NCBI GenBank assembly: GCA_002914805.1 | Contig: JXTB01000191.1 | Span: 215,654-279,653, forward strand | Length of the DNA stretch: 64,000 nt | Direction: 5' to 3' | Source of the DNA: Parasponia andersonii | Lineage: Eukaryota > Streptophyta > Magnoliopsida > Rosales > Cannabaceae | Part shown: positions 11,851-25,700 of the stretch, in pieces | Position numbering within the stretch: position 1 is the stretch's first letter | Layout: the number at the start of each line of letters is the position of its first letter | Notes under the pieces: generated by a model | Database searches by the model: none | What the model was told of the DNA's origin: nothing | What the model saw: the letters and a program-made list of their open reading frames with translations, nothing else | Made by a program: the position numbers and the translations under genes

Positions 11851-12120
11851 ACAAGCTATGAATTCTGCCTCCATAATTGAAGTAGCTACGAGTATCTGCT
11901 TAGTACTCTTCCAGGAAATAGCTTCTCTTGCTAAAAGAAAGACATAGCCCGATATATATCTTTTGTTGTATAGGCACCTTGAAAAATCAGAATCAAAGTA
12001 CCCAATGATCTCCAAAATGTCTAATCACTAATAAGAGAGCATGCATTTCTTTAGTCTCTATAGGTACCTCACAACCTTCTTTGCTACCTTCCAATAATCT
12101 ACTCTAGGGTTACTCATGTA
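11851..12120 (-). pseudogene. Copia-1 RNase H region
   Basis: Minus-strand reading gives VDYWKVAKKVVRYL, then after stops IIGYFDSDFSRC, SGYVFLLAREAISWKSTKQI and [14 protein letters not shown]. This is the Copia RNase H signature (family form GYSDADxAG...MEAEF), truncated after ACY. Confidence 0.85.
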
Positions 12121-12133
12121 TTTGCCCAACATC

Positions 12134-13900
12134 TCAACTAGTGGACCTTCTTACAGGTACTTGTTCTTGAGGTTGTTGAGTTTGTTTTGTAGAAACATTT
12201 ACCTCAATTGGGATTGGAACCTCCTGAACATTGTCTTGAATTAGAGCGATTGTATCTTGAATAATGATATTATCAAAATTAAAATCCTGAGTATCCTGAC
12301 CATTGTTAATAGCAATCAAGAAGAGAAATGAATTCCTCTTAAAAAATAATGTCTCTGCCATTATCTTCTCTCATAAACTCAATATCCTCAACACTTGGCA
12401 TTTCCTATCCTAAAGAAAGATTTTACTGTTGGATCATAAAACTTATAGCCTCTGGATCTTTTAGAATACCCAACAAAATAGTAGCTTACAGTTCATGAGT
12501 CCAGTTTCTTTTTATTTGCCGTGTAAGGCCTTGCCTCAGTTGGACAATCCCAAATGTATAAATGGTTAATGCTAGGCTTTCGCCTAGTCTAGTGCATAAG
12601 GGGTTTTTGCTATTACTTTGCTCGGTACTTTGTTAAGGATATATATTGCAGTTTTGAGTGCATTTCCCTATAGTAATTCTAGTAAAGTGGAATGACTGAT
12701 CATATTCTTTTCCATATCCTTTAGTGTCCAATTATATCATTCAACAACACCATTCATGCTAGATTTCCCAGACATAGTGTATTGCAAGATAATGCCGCAC
12801 TCTTCTAAATACTTAGTAAAAGGTTGTGGATGTTGCTTATCCATCATATTGACTGCAATACTCACTATCATAATCAGATTTGATAGCCTTCATTTCTTAT
12901 CAAGCTGATTTTCAACCTCAGCTTTATAAGCCTTAAATATGTCCAGTGATTATGACTTCTCATAAATCAAGTATATGTACCCATAGTGAGAATAATCGTC
13001 TATGAACGTGATAAAGTACTATTGTCCATTCTAAGAAGCCGTAAGAAATGGATCATAGACATCTGTATGTATCAGTTCTAAGACACTAGAACTCCTATTG
13101 AAACCTAACTTCCTAATGTTTGTATGTTTCTTCTTTATATACTCGACCCAAACTTTAAAATCTACCAAATCAATGGGACTAAGGATCTCATCAAACACAA
13201 GATATTTAATTGTTTGTTTCAAAATATGTCATAAGTATCTGTGTCATAATATTGATGAGTCCTCATTAGTTAATTTTCATTTTATACCTCTCGAATTACC
13301 ATACAAAGTCTCATTAATGGAGGGCTGAGTATTTAACATATATAAGTTGTCATTAAGAAATATCAGTACCAACAACAATTGAATCACGCATAAGACTAAA
13401 TAAATTATTTCTAAAAGAACAAATAAATCAAGATTTGTCCAATACAGAAATAGAAACCAAATTCCGCCTTAAAGATGATACCACAAAAGTCCTAGACAAA
13501 TCCAAATGTTTTCTAGAATTCAAAAATAACCTAAAATACCATATGGCCTCCACCTCAGCTATTTGGTCATCACTCACATAGATGACTCTTTTAGCATCAC
13601 TTGACCTCCGGCTTCACAAGCAACCCTGTATGAAAACACGTACATGAGTAGTAGCACCAAAATCAACCCACCAAGTGTCCTTAGGTATAGAAGTTAAATT
13701 ATTTTTATAACAAACATAAATGAGAATCTTATCCTTTTTAACACGCTAAGCTTTGTAGTTAGCCCATTCTTTTTTCAGGTATCCACCCTTTCCACAAAAG
13801 AAGCAACCTTGCCCATATTGTTTTCTCTATGTCTTAGCAGGTGGAGCGAATGTAGCTTCGTTACCCTTATTCATTTTCCTCTTATTTGCTTTTAAGAGAG
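12134..13900 (-). pseudogene. Copia-1 protease-integrase remnants
   Basis: At 13780-13830 a knuckle-like CFFCGKGGY is followed by a protease-type stretch (WWVDFGATTH). Integrase fragments follow, including ELIHTDVYDPFLTAS (13031-13222) and the core IDDYSHYGYIYLI near 13000. The 3' part (12361-12134) is the Gln-rich linker ending RRSTS. Stops and frameshifts occur in each piece. Confidence 0.75.
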
Positions 13901-13982
13901 TAGTCAAGTTAGTACTTTCAGGCCTTTCGTTTTTGATATTCTCTTCCTCTTGAACACAAATAGCTATTAACTAGTTAATATT

Positions 13983-14572
13983 CTATTTATCCTTCTGCGC
14001 ATTATATATAGTCTGTAGGTTCCCACACTGATTAGGAAGAGAAAGTAAAACCAAGGCCAAAAGCAAATCCTCAGAAATTTCTAACTTGAGTTCCTTAAGC
14101 TTGCTGGCCAAATGAGACGTCTGCATAATGTACTCCCTTATATTTCCTTTGTCGATGTATCTCATTAAGATGAGTTTCCCTAAGGTAGTAATCTTCTCAC
14201 CCTTTTCGTTCTTGAGATATAATTTCTCAAGAGCAACAAGGAAAGCCTTAGTACTTTCCTCTTTTGGCAAAGAGCCCCGCATGATTTCCAGAATATAGTA
14301 TTTCATGATCATGACACTCATATGATTAGACTTTTCCCACAGCTCATAGTTCTTTTTTTATCCTCGGTGGAACTTTTTTCCGTAAGAGTAAAGGATTGAT
14401 CCTTTCTGAGTGCTAAGTTAAGATCCATATAACCTAGTACGATAATGGCATTCTCTTTCCAGACCTTAAAGTTTGTGCCCATAAGCATAGGAATTGTACT
14501 CAGATTGGCAGAAATACTAGTAACAGAAACTGAATAGAGAATACAATAATATAATAAATTAAATATGCTCAC
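13983..14572 (-). pseudogene. Copia-1 gag
   Basis: Two overlapping minus-strand frames (14572-14318 and 14321-13983) give Copia gag features: NFKVWKENAIIVLGYMDL near the N-terminus and, after a frameshift, YIMQTSHLASKLKELKLE. This is the gag polypeptide type common in Copia elements. Confidence 0.78.
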
Positions 14573-15680
14573 AACTTAAATATCATATATAGGCATACAA
14601 CTTAATCACAAAATATGCAAATATGACATATATCATATTATCACATAACGTGGGCTACCATCACAAGATACCTAGAGCAACATTAAAAAAACTTCCTTTG
14701 GGCCGACTCGTTAACTTACAAATAATACTTTCAAGTGCAATGATCAGATACTAACAGTAAATCCTGTAAAACAATAAACCTTTTTTTTGGTCAATTTATT
14801 ACTCACATGGAAACCAAACAACCGTCAAGCATTTATCATCACATGTGTGTTTATTGTCGTGCCAAATAATCATCTTCCTTTGGACCAGTAATCACCCGTA
14901 TTAACAACAAACTCACGATATTTTCATATGTTAGAATAAATAAAACTATGCAAAAGAAGTTACTTTAACAACTTATTGCTTTATCAAATATATCCCAACA
15001 AACAAGACAAATAGTAAAATGAAAATCATCCAAAAAATGCCCAAGCCAAATAATTTCATAAACACAAAATAAAAGCAATTAAATTTATAACATTTATCAA
15101 CTCTAAAATCCAAGCAGATTTTACAATGAATAATTGTGGGTTGTTACTTAAATTGATTTTGAGGTAATTAATCTTCATTGGTCATGTCTTGGATTAGATC
15201 CCTTGAATTGGGTCGAAAACGACTCTATTCTTCCTAAAAAGGACTAAAATACTAAAATTGGGTCAAAAATTGATCCCTATACCCGAGAGATCAGCATTGC
15301 GGCGCTAGCATACTAGCATCACAGCTCTAGCTCGAAACTTAAGTGGCACCACGGTGCCTACTATTATTGTTAAACCTAAAATATGAGCTCGCATTGCAAG
15401 CGCTGCGCCGCGGTACTAGGTCGATTTTCTAGAAAAACATTCTGATCCGAAAATCATCCAAAATGCCAAAAATACCTTAAATCAACAATTTTAAGCCTTA
15501 ATAATCACATTTAAGAACCCTAAAGCCCAAAAATAGAACTCAAAACATCAAAATACTCAACATATCATGAAACATCACAGATCATGCGTGAATAATCCAA
15601 AACCTATAAATCTTAATAGGCATAGGTTATCAAAATTAGAGTCATGCATGATCAACCTAATTAATTTAACACACAAATAT
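14573..15680 (-). other. Copia-1 5' untranslated leader
   Basis: About 1.1 kb between the gag start and the primer-binding site. No open frame or structured RNA was recognised. Confidence 0.5.
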
Positions 15681-15692
15681 GCTCTGATACCA
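15681..15692 (-). other. Primer-binding site of Copia-1
   Basis: On the minus strand TGGTATCAGAGC, the perfect plant tRNA-Met complement, two bases inside the 5' LTR. Confidence 0.9.
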
Positions 15693-15694
15693 AT

Positions 15695-16194
15695 TGTTAG
15701 ATGGTATTAAGATTGCAAGTAAACCAAATAGAAATTCTAAATCATTCATACTAAATTGGCAGGTTAGGGTTTATTAAGTATACATAAATCGATAACTTAT
15801 CTGTAGAGGATTAAAGATAGAGAGACCAAAAGCAAAAGCGTGAATAAGAGATGATGTCTTGATGGTTTTGATCTTTTACAGCCTAAAGCCTAATATCACT
15901 CAGATGGAGTTCTTTGTAACAGGTGGTGGGTAACAGGTGGTGGGTTACAGGGAATTAAGCTACGTGATATTTGGCTGCAAGGACTATAACCCTAATAGGT
16001 TCTCTAAATAGTTCCTATTGTCTATCCATTAAACCCAACTAGGTGACTAACAGAGTATCCACATTGATATCCATACTCAGTTAGATATTCTGACCTAATT
16101 TTATTAAATCACATATTAGGTCCTTATAAAATAATATGACCTAATACAATTGTTTGTATACGTGGCCCAATATCGGAAATACAATTTCCTAACA
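15695..16194 (-). repeat. 5' LTR of Copia-1 (500 bp)
   Basis: Bounded by TGTTAG and CTAACA, the short inverted repeats expected at LTR ends, and placed directly upstream of the primer-binding site on the minus strand. No partner LTR is present in the window. Confidence 0.88.
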
Positions 16195-16646
16195 CCCATA
16201 ATCTGATTGGTATTGGAGCTATAATTCGTAATTCTACAAGACAAGTTTTGGCTGCTCTTTCAAGAAAGCTAGCTGGGAATATCACACCCCAAATTGCGAA
16301 AAGAAAAAGCTTTAGTTATTGGCCTCCACTAGGCAAGAGATATTGGTATCCTTCTTCATGAAGTTGAATTTGATGCTTCAATAGTAGTTCAAAGGCTTCA
16401 AAGTTTTTCTCATTTGCAATCAATTTTTGGAGATCTATTGCTTGATGTATCCCATTTGTTATCTTTTTTTTTTTCTAGGAGTTGTTGTAAATTATGTCTA
16501 TCAATTTGCTAATATAGCAGCGCATAGTTTAGCGAATCATACTATTAGGATAAATAACAACTGTAATTAGTTGAGAGATGATCCTCCTCTTATTAATTTT
16601 AATAACATATATAACCTTTCACTCAGTGGAAAAAAAAAAAAAAAAA
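16195..16646 (+). mobile_element. LINE 3' end with RNase H fragment and poly(A) tail
   Basis: Starting right after the Copia LTR, the frame reads LIGIGAIIRNSTRQVLAAL, SRKLAGNITPQIAK, then a stop; a second frame continues VEFDASIVVQRLQSF to FANIAAHSLANHTIR. This is the RVT_3-type RNase H domain found at the end of plant LINE ORF2. It ends in NNCN-stop near 16570, and a run of about 18 A follows at 16629-16646, as expected for a LINE tail. The 5' part is gone. Confidence 0.78.
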
Positions 16647-18733
16647 CGAGAAGCTTTTTTCTACTTAGAGGCAAAATTGGATTGAACTATTAGTTTTTAT
16701 GGAATGGATAATGCTAAGAATCTCATCCTCACATCCCCCTTTTTTTTTCATGGAATATTCCATCTTTTCAATACTATTTTATATGATATGTGATTTATGA
16801 ATATACAATTGGTGAATGTTAGCTCTATAAAAAATAAATAAATAAATTAGTGAATGTCAGTAACTTATTTGTTGTAAATTTCAATAGAATAAATACAACT
16901 CATCCACTACATCAGTTAATATTAAAAAAAAAATGGTAAATAAGATAGAATCCATTTTCTAACACTATCCTCATTTAATTATATCAAATTAGATTAGACC
17001 AGATTGTATTAGCATGCCTCAACTTCACTTCAGCCCCTTTCGAGAATCTCTTCTTCGACCTACGTGCCACCAGGATCTTGAGTATCTTGAGCAGAAGGGC
17101 AAGGCAACATTTTTTTTTCTTGGAGGTCAATCATCCGATATATTTTTTTAAAAATCATCCACTTTATTTTGAAAAAAAAATGTATCGTATTGGCCAAATG
17201 GGTATATGAGAAAGTGTCAAATGAAATATTATATACTTTACTAGGTCATCATGTCCTATTAATATTCGAGTAGAGATTTAAACACCAAAACATTGCACCA
17301 AAACTAGCAATAATGTAACATCACTTTTAGTACATCACCTTAAATGGTATAATTCCACTTTAAAATAAAATGTGATTAAATACCACATCATTTAATGTAA
17401 ATTTTTAATGCAAAATTTTGTTCTTCCCATCATTACCCATTGGTAACAAAAATATAGTTAGTATTTATTGTTGCGCAGGTCTAAAAATACTAGAACCAAT
17501 TACTATTGTTCTGCAGATTTATATTATGCTAAATACCCACTACTTCACGACTCACGTACAATACAATTAATTATTGTTCTTCAAATTTAAATGAACCATC
17601 GGAATTGTGAAATACGAAGATAAAATAATCAGAATTGTGAAATAAGAAGATAAAATAAGGGAATAGGCAAGAAACCTAAGAAATTAAAACATTAAAAGTA
17701 GGTGGTTTCGCAGACTCATTTCATTTGACTTCTCACCATCAAGCAAATATAGTAAATGCCTTTCGGGCTACATGTCAAATAAGCTTATTATTTAGCAGAT
17801 GTTTGGCAACATTTCTATGTATATAGAAAGTGAAATGTTGAGTAGACATGTTCTCAAATGTCTCCAAAAATTTCCTCACCACTAGAAACAAAAAGACAAC
17901 AATGTTGCAAAACAAAATCTTCTTGTTCTCTCAACACTAACATCACAGCACAAAACGTAGAGCGATAGGAATGACTTCAAGTGAAATTAATATCTCTCTC
18001 CATCCGTACATTGGCGATTTCTGGAGTCAACTTTTACATGTTATTAAAGGTTCTTACACTCAAAAATTCAGAACAGTCATTTAAGAAATCGAGGCCATTC
18101 AATGTTATAACGTTAGCAACATTGCTAAGCAAAACCATTATAAATATCTGCGCATATCACGACGGAAAATACAGACCTTTTGAACTGAAATCAACATGAA
18201 ATTGAAACGCAGATAAAATAGTTAACTTCTTCTGCCAAAATCGTGAAAGACTATTCATTCCCCCACAAAGGAAGAAGGATAGAAAACTTACAGAAAAAGA
18301 AGCAAAGCAGCTGTAAGCTCAGATAGAACATTATACACAGTCCCCATCCCCTAATGATTCTAGAAAAGAAATGATGGGAGAATCAGATGAAACAAAAACC
18401 ACAGGAAACAAGCACCTATACCCTCTATACATTCGCTAATCCAAAATCTTATGTACTAAAATTACAAACGAATTAGAGACAAAAGATGCAACCTACCTCA
18501 CCTTAAGCACATGTGCAAGAATACATTTCTTGTAAGGCTAAAATTTGAACCCAACTCTTCTATGACAGAAAGAACTACACCTAACAAGAGTAGCTTAATA
18601 TAAGCCAAACTGCGAACTCCCTTGATCCCACTTGGATTCTCTATGAACAAACCGCACATGCCATAGAAACTGATTGAATGAAATGAGCTGGTGTAGTCCC
18701 CCCTTTTTTTTTCCCTTTCGTCACCCACTTTTC
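16647..18733. other. Intergenic DNA and 3' UTR of the UBP12-like gene
   Basis: No supportable gene. The right-hand few hundred bases are the 3' UTR of the minus-strand protease gene, whose stop codon is at 18734-18736. The open frames at 17981-18199 and 18498-18728 show no domain and I treat them as chance. Confidence 0.5.
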
Positions 18734-21700
18734 CTAGTTATAAATTTTCACCGGCTTCTCAAATGCATGGCGATTCTGCAAAATTTAATGTCCCAAATTA
18801 CAATAGGCATACAAAGCTACTAAAAGATCACAGCACCATATTTGTTGTTTTAGTCTTACTGCAGTGTTTCAGCCTCTTTACTCGACAAAAGAGGCTCTGG
18901 GGTCCTGTAAAATAGATTTTAAACGATTTTAAGTACAGGTTTAAGAAGTAGCTCCTAGGTCGCTACTCAGAATCCGATTCTCGCAAAATCGGAGACCTAG
19001 TTCATTCAAACTTTCGAAATGCCAAGAATGTTGTTAATCGATTAAAATCAACTCCAATTTAATCCAATTAAAACTAGAACTATTCTTTTTTTAAATCAAA
19101 ATCTGACAAGCATTGTGTCTATTGTGGTTACTCACTCCACAACGATTTCAACTGAGGTTTACTAACTGCTGAAACTGGCACTTTACTACATAGCCATTCA
19201 ACACTCAATTGCCTTACAATATAGCAATTAGTTAGTTTCTAAATTAAAAACAGTAACAGCCCAAAAATCCATCTTCCAAGTCAGTTTTTCTCTTCTAAGA
19301 ACCCAAATCATTTTAATTGGACTTGCATTTGCTATGGTTAGGTGTTAGGTGAAGTTGGCAATGCCTTATTCAAGTACAAAAGGATTCTTTTTTACTGAAG
19401 AGGCAAGGAGAAGACAAATGGTAGGACAGTAGAGGTTGTAGGCCAAAATAGAAAGAAATATAAGAATTTGCAAGAGATATCTGAGTATAACCGTTCTGTA
19501 GAATTCGATCATTTGGATGAGTATATGACGAAGTTAGAGATTACAAAACTCTTCTAACACAGGTAGGAAGTGTTGGTGGGTTCAGACTCGAAGTTATTGC
19601 AAAGGTCATGATGGCAGAGGTACACGGTGGTATCCACAACTTCGGAAATTATGACGGATGGACTAATCAGCAGAAAGTGCGATCTGCCAGCACCCAAAAC
19701 CACGTTTCTATGCCATCTTCTAAATAGTGTACAAGTATCCACCGGATTATTGATCAAATAACTCCAAATGGCTAAACATAATATAAGCCGTGGCAAGGAC
19801 ATTAAAAGGAAATTATATACCTGATTGGCTATGTAAGATCTTTTGGGAGCATTGTCAGTATGTTCTAATCCAAGATACTGCTCCCAAGCACCATATACAT
19901 CCCTCCTCTGAAAAGTGAGATTAAAAGGAACTTGGACATTCAGACAAGTGATCACTAGTATTTTCTTTTTATGCAGAGGGGCACGAAAATGCACATGAGA
20001 GAGAAAGAGAGAGAGCTAGGCACCTGAAACCGACTCGCCACAATATCATTGTCTTGGAGGTATTCAGGACGGCCAAGTGACAAAAATGCGAACTTCCACT
20101 GAACAAAATTACAGGAAAAGATAAACAAAGTTACAATAATAAAGGGAACGCTTACGGTTTTCTGAATCAAAGTGCAATAATGTTGGAAAAATGATCAAAA
20201 AGGGAGTGGTTCATGTCTTAGTATGAGTATATCTCCTTAGGAGTGAAGATAATACCTTTGCAAACTCCTCATCAGGGACTTGCAGCTTCTTCTGTATTCT
20301 CACTTTTACTTCAGCTAGGGTCTCATCCTCTCGAATTACCAGGAAAAAAGGCTCCCCAAAATTTTGAACTTGCTGCATATTCAAATTTAAAAATGAACTA
20401 AAAGATAAGTCACATACAAGGATACCTTTAATCTTAGATAACCCACTGCAAAAAGAAGAGAAAAGACAAGACAAGATATGTCTCTCACCTGGTTCTGAGC
20501 TGTGTCCTTCATAAAATGGTAAACATGAATAATGCGGTCATGAGGACCAAAATTTTTCTCCTCTTCAGGGATCTGTGCAACAAGAAATATTGTTTCAAAA
20601 CAGAGGTTCATAAGTGGGGAGAGAGAGAATTAAGTAATCTTTGTTAGAAATCAAATAAAGTTTAATAACTTAGAAACAGCATCACACTTCAGAAAGAGGC
20701 AACACATAAAACCCCCCAACCCCTCCCCCCCCCAACAAAAAAAAACACAGCCCAACAAAAAAAAAAAAGGACAATAAAAAAAAGTACCCATTATTTACCA
20801 ACTAACTCTAAACAAAGTTACCTCTTCTGCACGTAACGTCCAGTACTGATCATTGATATTCTCAATTTTTTCATTCAGCGGAAAAATCTACAGACAAACA
20901 GTAGAACTTAGTAGAAAGTGCAAAAGAATAGTAGCAATGAATCTACAGAGAACTGGGGCCATCCAACTACCAAGGAGCCTAGATAAAAGAACCACCGTAT
21001 GCATCTAGGATATGAATGAAAAATAGAATGTCAGCCTTCACTGAGGCAAAAAAGGGACAAAAGAAAAGAAAATCGACCAAATTAAGTGTCAGGGTCTTGG
21101 ATATTTAGAACAATAAGGAATTTATAGTTCTAATTGCCACTAAAAAATATTTATAAAAGAAAAGCACTAATGGAATCCTATCGAATACCTTATAGATCTT
21201 GTGATAGAAAACCTCAAGCAATCTGATCTCCGCATTAGGATGAGACAATTCCACCTGTTTGATGAAAGAAAAATAACATTTTCTTATTTCAATTTATATT
21301 AACAACAATTTATGCAATGACACGCTTCAATATAAACAAAGAAACAATTTTGAAAAAACACTCCCAGTTTGGAAGCACAAAAGTTAAAATGAGATAATAT
21401 CTTTGTTTAGTAAAGCTCCTTTAATAAAGTTCCTACTCAATAAATGTTCTTGTTGCTTATTAAAAAATATATCAAGCTAGTAGATACTACCTTTGTTTTA
21501 AGGTCATTAATCACATCCCCTACAGTGCTCTGCTTTGGCAGCCTAACAGTATGAATGACGTCCTGAGAACATGAAATTGAAAATTTATGATAACCTGAAA
21601 ATTCAAATATTGACTTACAACTTTGAACCGTCAATATATATGTATAAGATCAACTGTTGTCAGAACTCACTTCATCCTTGGTAGCATGATGGAAAGCAAC

Positions 21701-22642
21701 CTTTAAAGTCTTCAGACCTTGCAGTTCCGGTAAAGGGATATCCAATTTTTCATAATAGAGAATATCGGAAGTCTAAAAAATAAAGACGACATTTTGAGCG
21801 AAATCAGGACACAGATAAAAGGGAAAAACACTCGATGGTATATGTATTTCTACAAGGAGCACCCAAAGGAAATTTTGTTTATCATTGAAGGGAAAAGAAA
21901 GACCTGATTGTAGTGCACCAGCATGTCAGACAAATGGTCTACTCCTCTGTACTTGACAGGTTGGGGTTTAGGTTGCTGGGAGTAACAGTTATGAGATGTG
22001 AGCCTGATTTTTGAAGGATCGTTCAACCCAAGATGGTGAGCAACTTTATCGACGACATCATCATAGGTGTTAAGCTTTGACCTAACCCAAGGAAAGAGTA
22101 TCAAGGAATTGGCAATGTAAAGGCAATCAAACTTAATCACCTATTTAAAAAATTGAACAAGAATACACTTATAAGGAACTTACAACTCAAGACAGAATTC
22201 ATCCTCCTTTGGTTTCTCTAAAGAACGAAAGCGAACAACCTAAGAAACCCATGGAAAAGAAATAATTCAATAACATTGAAAAGGAGAAACATGATACTAT
22301 TAGTTTATCACAAGAGCTCCAGATGCCAGCGAACACAATTTTCCCCAGCCCAAACATAGAACATTCCATCTTAACCTAATAGATATTACCAGATACACAC
22401 ATTTATACATATATATATATATATATATATAGTTCCCAATCCAATAGGTTTTTTTTTTTTTTTAACTGTTGGATCATTATCTAATGTCTATCATAATTTG
22501 AGTAGTTGAAAATAAAATAATCAAAATAAATACACATTATTTAATCCACCTTTTATCATGAAAAGACGTGCATGATAGAATTTTAATTGGACAAAACAAT
22601 ACTTATGGATAAAAAAAAAAAAAAAAAACTTGCGGATTGGTC

Positions 22643-22710
<68 letters not shown>

Positions 22711-25700
22711 TCTTACTATAAAGTGTTGAATCTGAAATTTACCACTACAAACGCATCAGATTACCAGCTTCTCCAACTGGCTAGATGACTTCACCTTATT
22801 ATTCTAAAATACCCATTCACTCTCTCCTACCTTTTCTCTTTTTTTTTTTTTTCCTTTTTTTTTACACTTGTCCTCCCACTGAACCTTACAATTTTCAGAG
22901 ACAGGAAACTCTAGCATATGAGGAATCCAACCACAGACCTCATGGGAGCAAATCATTGGCCAACCACTCGATCTAATCCTCACGGGCCATTCTCTCCTAA
23001 TACTCAATATTTATATATTTAAATGTGATTTGTTGTCTTATATCATTAAAGTTACTGATTAAGTAAATATCTAATTACCTTGCAACTAACCAGAGTATAA
23101 CCATAGAATTCCAAACCAGTCAGAACCTCTGTGCCATGCAGTGTTGTTTGGAGATTTTCATAAACTTCGAACTAGTTACATAAACGTAGGTCCTCAAAGA
23201 GAGAACTTAAAAACAACTCTTTAACTTTGATAAAGTAGAATTTAAAACATTGAAACATGTGGACAAAGAAACAAACATATATGCATGGGTACGCACTGAA
23301 AGAACATCACAAATTTGATCTAGAATTAAAAGAATGCATCACATACCTGACGATTTCGAACATACTCTAAGAACGAAGGAACATCAGGATAGCGGCACTG
23401 TTCACTACTTCCAACTGGAGGAGATTTTTGAAAGCAAATGATGTCTCCATCTTCAAGCTGGAGAAACAAAAGGAGTGTTGTACTAAGACCATATAGGAAA
23501 TAGAAAACCAAGCCACAAATGAATATTGAAAACACCTAAACTCAACCACTACTTCCTTGAAAGAAAAATAAACTAATGAAGGATTTTGATAAAGTTGATG
23601 CTATTCACAAAGAAAATGAGTAAAAGTTGATCAGTAATGATATTACCTGACTAGCACGAAAAGTGGACTTCTTGTCAATGTGTTCACACATCACATTAGG
23701 CTCAAATTTTATTTCCTGAATAGAAAAGAAGAATACACAATGTAAGCAGCCGAATGATCAAGAATGCATTACTTATCTAAACAAAGGGCAAAGAGCATGG
23801 AAACTCAAAATACTAAAATCCCAACCAACCTCAAAAAGTTCAATTTCTTCATCAGCATTGAAGCCGGCCATTTCATTTAACTTTGCCAATATCTCAGCAG
23901 GCTTACCACTTCCCTTTACAAACAGCCTCCCAACATACCTGATGCATAGAAAAGTTCTAAGTATGCATCCAATTTCAAGGGGGGAGAGAGAGAGAGAGAG
24001 TACCGGAGTTCTTCTCTCGAAGGATCATAAAGTTTAAAGAATAGAAGAATCTCTTCTTTAGTCTTTTCTGGAGGAGCAACAGGTCGCTGATCCTGAAAAA
24101 AGTGAACGATCAGGAAGAGTACAATGTGTCATGCTGGTAAGAAGATTTGAAAAAGTTTATCCAAGACAAACTAACCGAGCAGGTAAAAACCAAGTATGGT
24201 TTAAAGAACATTACCGGACCAAGTTCTACTTCCAGATACAGCTTTAGCTCTGCATTGGTTGCCTTATTGGAAACTTCTCTTAATTGTCCAACCTGCAATA
24301 ATCAGATTATTGTCACAAACATGAGAGTGCATGCCATCTTCTCAACCAGTAAAGACAAGTATAACGCACATCAAGAAGTTGTATGAACCTTCAGGACCAT
24401 GTGTATTAAGTTCAATTATACATCTAATGTAGAAACAGAAGTTGATAAATTAAATCAACTTAACAACAGGAAATTACTATAAGTTGAGGAGAATCATTTT
24501 GTCGAGACACTCAGTGGCACTACAAGTGTGTGTTACAAGACTGACAGTTTGAATAGTAGAAGGGCAAAAATATCCGGACAATTTCAACTTGTAAAGAACC
24601 ATTTTCAGGTTTAAGTGCCAAGCACATTAACTGACCTTAGACCAAACTCATAACATTTTACAAGAAGACAAGATCAATTTAATGATTTATTGTTGAATAA
24701 TCCAACTAAAGTTCAGTCACTCGGTATTCCATCATCATTGAGATCATACTTCTCAAGAATGTCTTATCAAATTAACAACATGACCAACAACCTAAGGAGA
24801 CAAAAATGAATGGGAACAACACTCCCATACGCTACTCTTCCTCCCAATGCTTAGCCCTTTCCTTTATCTCCTTTCCTTTCATGTCAAACTATTGCAAACT
24901 TACAGTTCCAGTTCAATTTCAGCATTCTAGAATAAGAAAACAGTAATTTTCATAAAAATAATGAAACAGAACCGAATAAATCAAAGCAAAGGACAAGTAA
25001 GTCCAAGAGTTTGCTAATTCCAGTAGAAATAGCCAAACAAACATATAATGAACAAAAACCATTACTAGTCTTATTCCTGCCAAAGCAGATTTTTCAAGAT
25101 TTTTCAATGGGAAGATCTAAATCTGGTCTAAGAATAATTCTCTCATGGCTAGAAAGGATAAATGTCAGATTATAAAAGGTAGATCAAGAAACCAGTCAAG
25201 AAGTGAGTCAAACAATGCTTAAAACCACTGCATAGAACTCATATAGACACAAAAAACTATACAAATGTCGAATAGGAAGAAAGAGATTCGTAAGAGCTCT
25301 TACAGATTGTGCTTCCTCCAAAGTTGTCAGAGGTCGATTTGGCCGATAAGTATGGTTTTGGCGCTTTGCCCACAACCAGAATCGCTGAAATTGTACTGGT
25401 ACACCAAATTCTTTGGCAACCTCTTCCTGAATGAAAGCTTTCTTATTAAAATAATAACAATAAAACAGACCAAGAAAATATTAAATCTAAAGGAATTTTG
25501 CAATGCATACATCAAAGTCCAAACTGAAGCCAGTTAAGATAATCAAATCATGTCTGTTTAGGGATGTAAATGTATGTATAGATGTGTCTGGGTGTATGAC
25601 TGTATGTTGCAGATACGTATTTATAGTTAAACAGAATTCATTACTTTGAAAATGTGTATAACTTTCTACTTGATAATCAATTTGAGCCCTACATAAAAGG

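Larger units (their letters stand above)
11847..16194 (-). mobile_element. Ty1/Copia retrotransposon (Copia-1), 3'-truncated
   Basis: Minus-strand element with 5' LTR at 15695-16194, tRNA-Met primer-binding site, gag (14572-13983), zinc knuckle and protease remnant, integrase fragments and the end of RNase H (to 11851). Most of the reverse transcriptase is deleted: the integrase-RT linker (RRSTS, about 12134) is followed within about 100 bp by the RNase H-side motif VDYWKVAKKVVRYL. The 3' LTR is absent at the junction with Gypsy-1. Stops are frequent throughout. Confidence 0.87.
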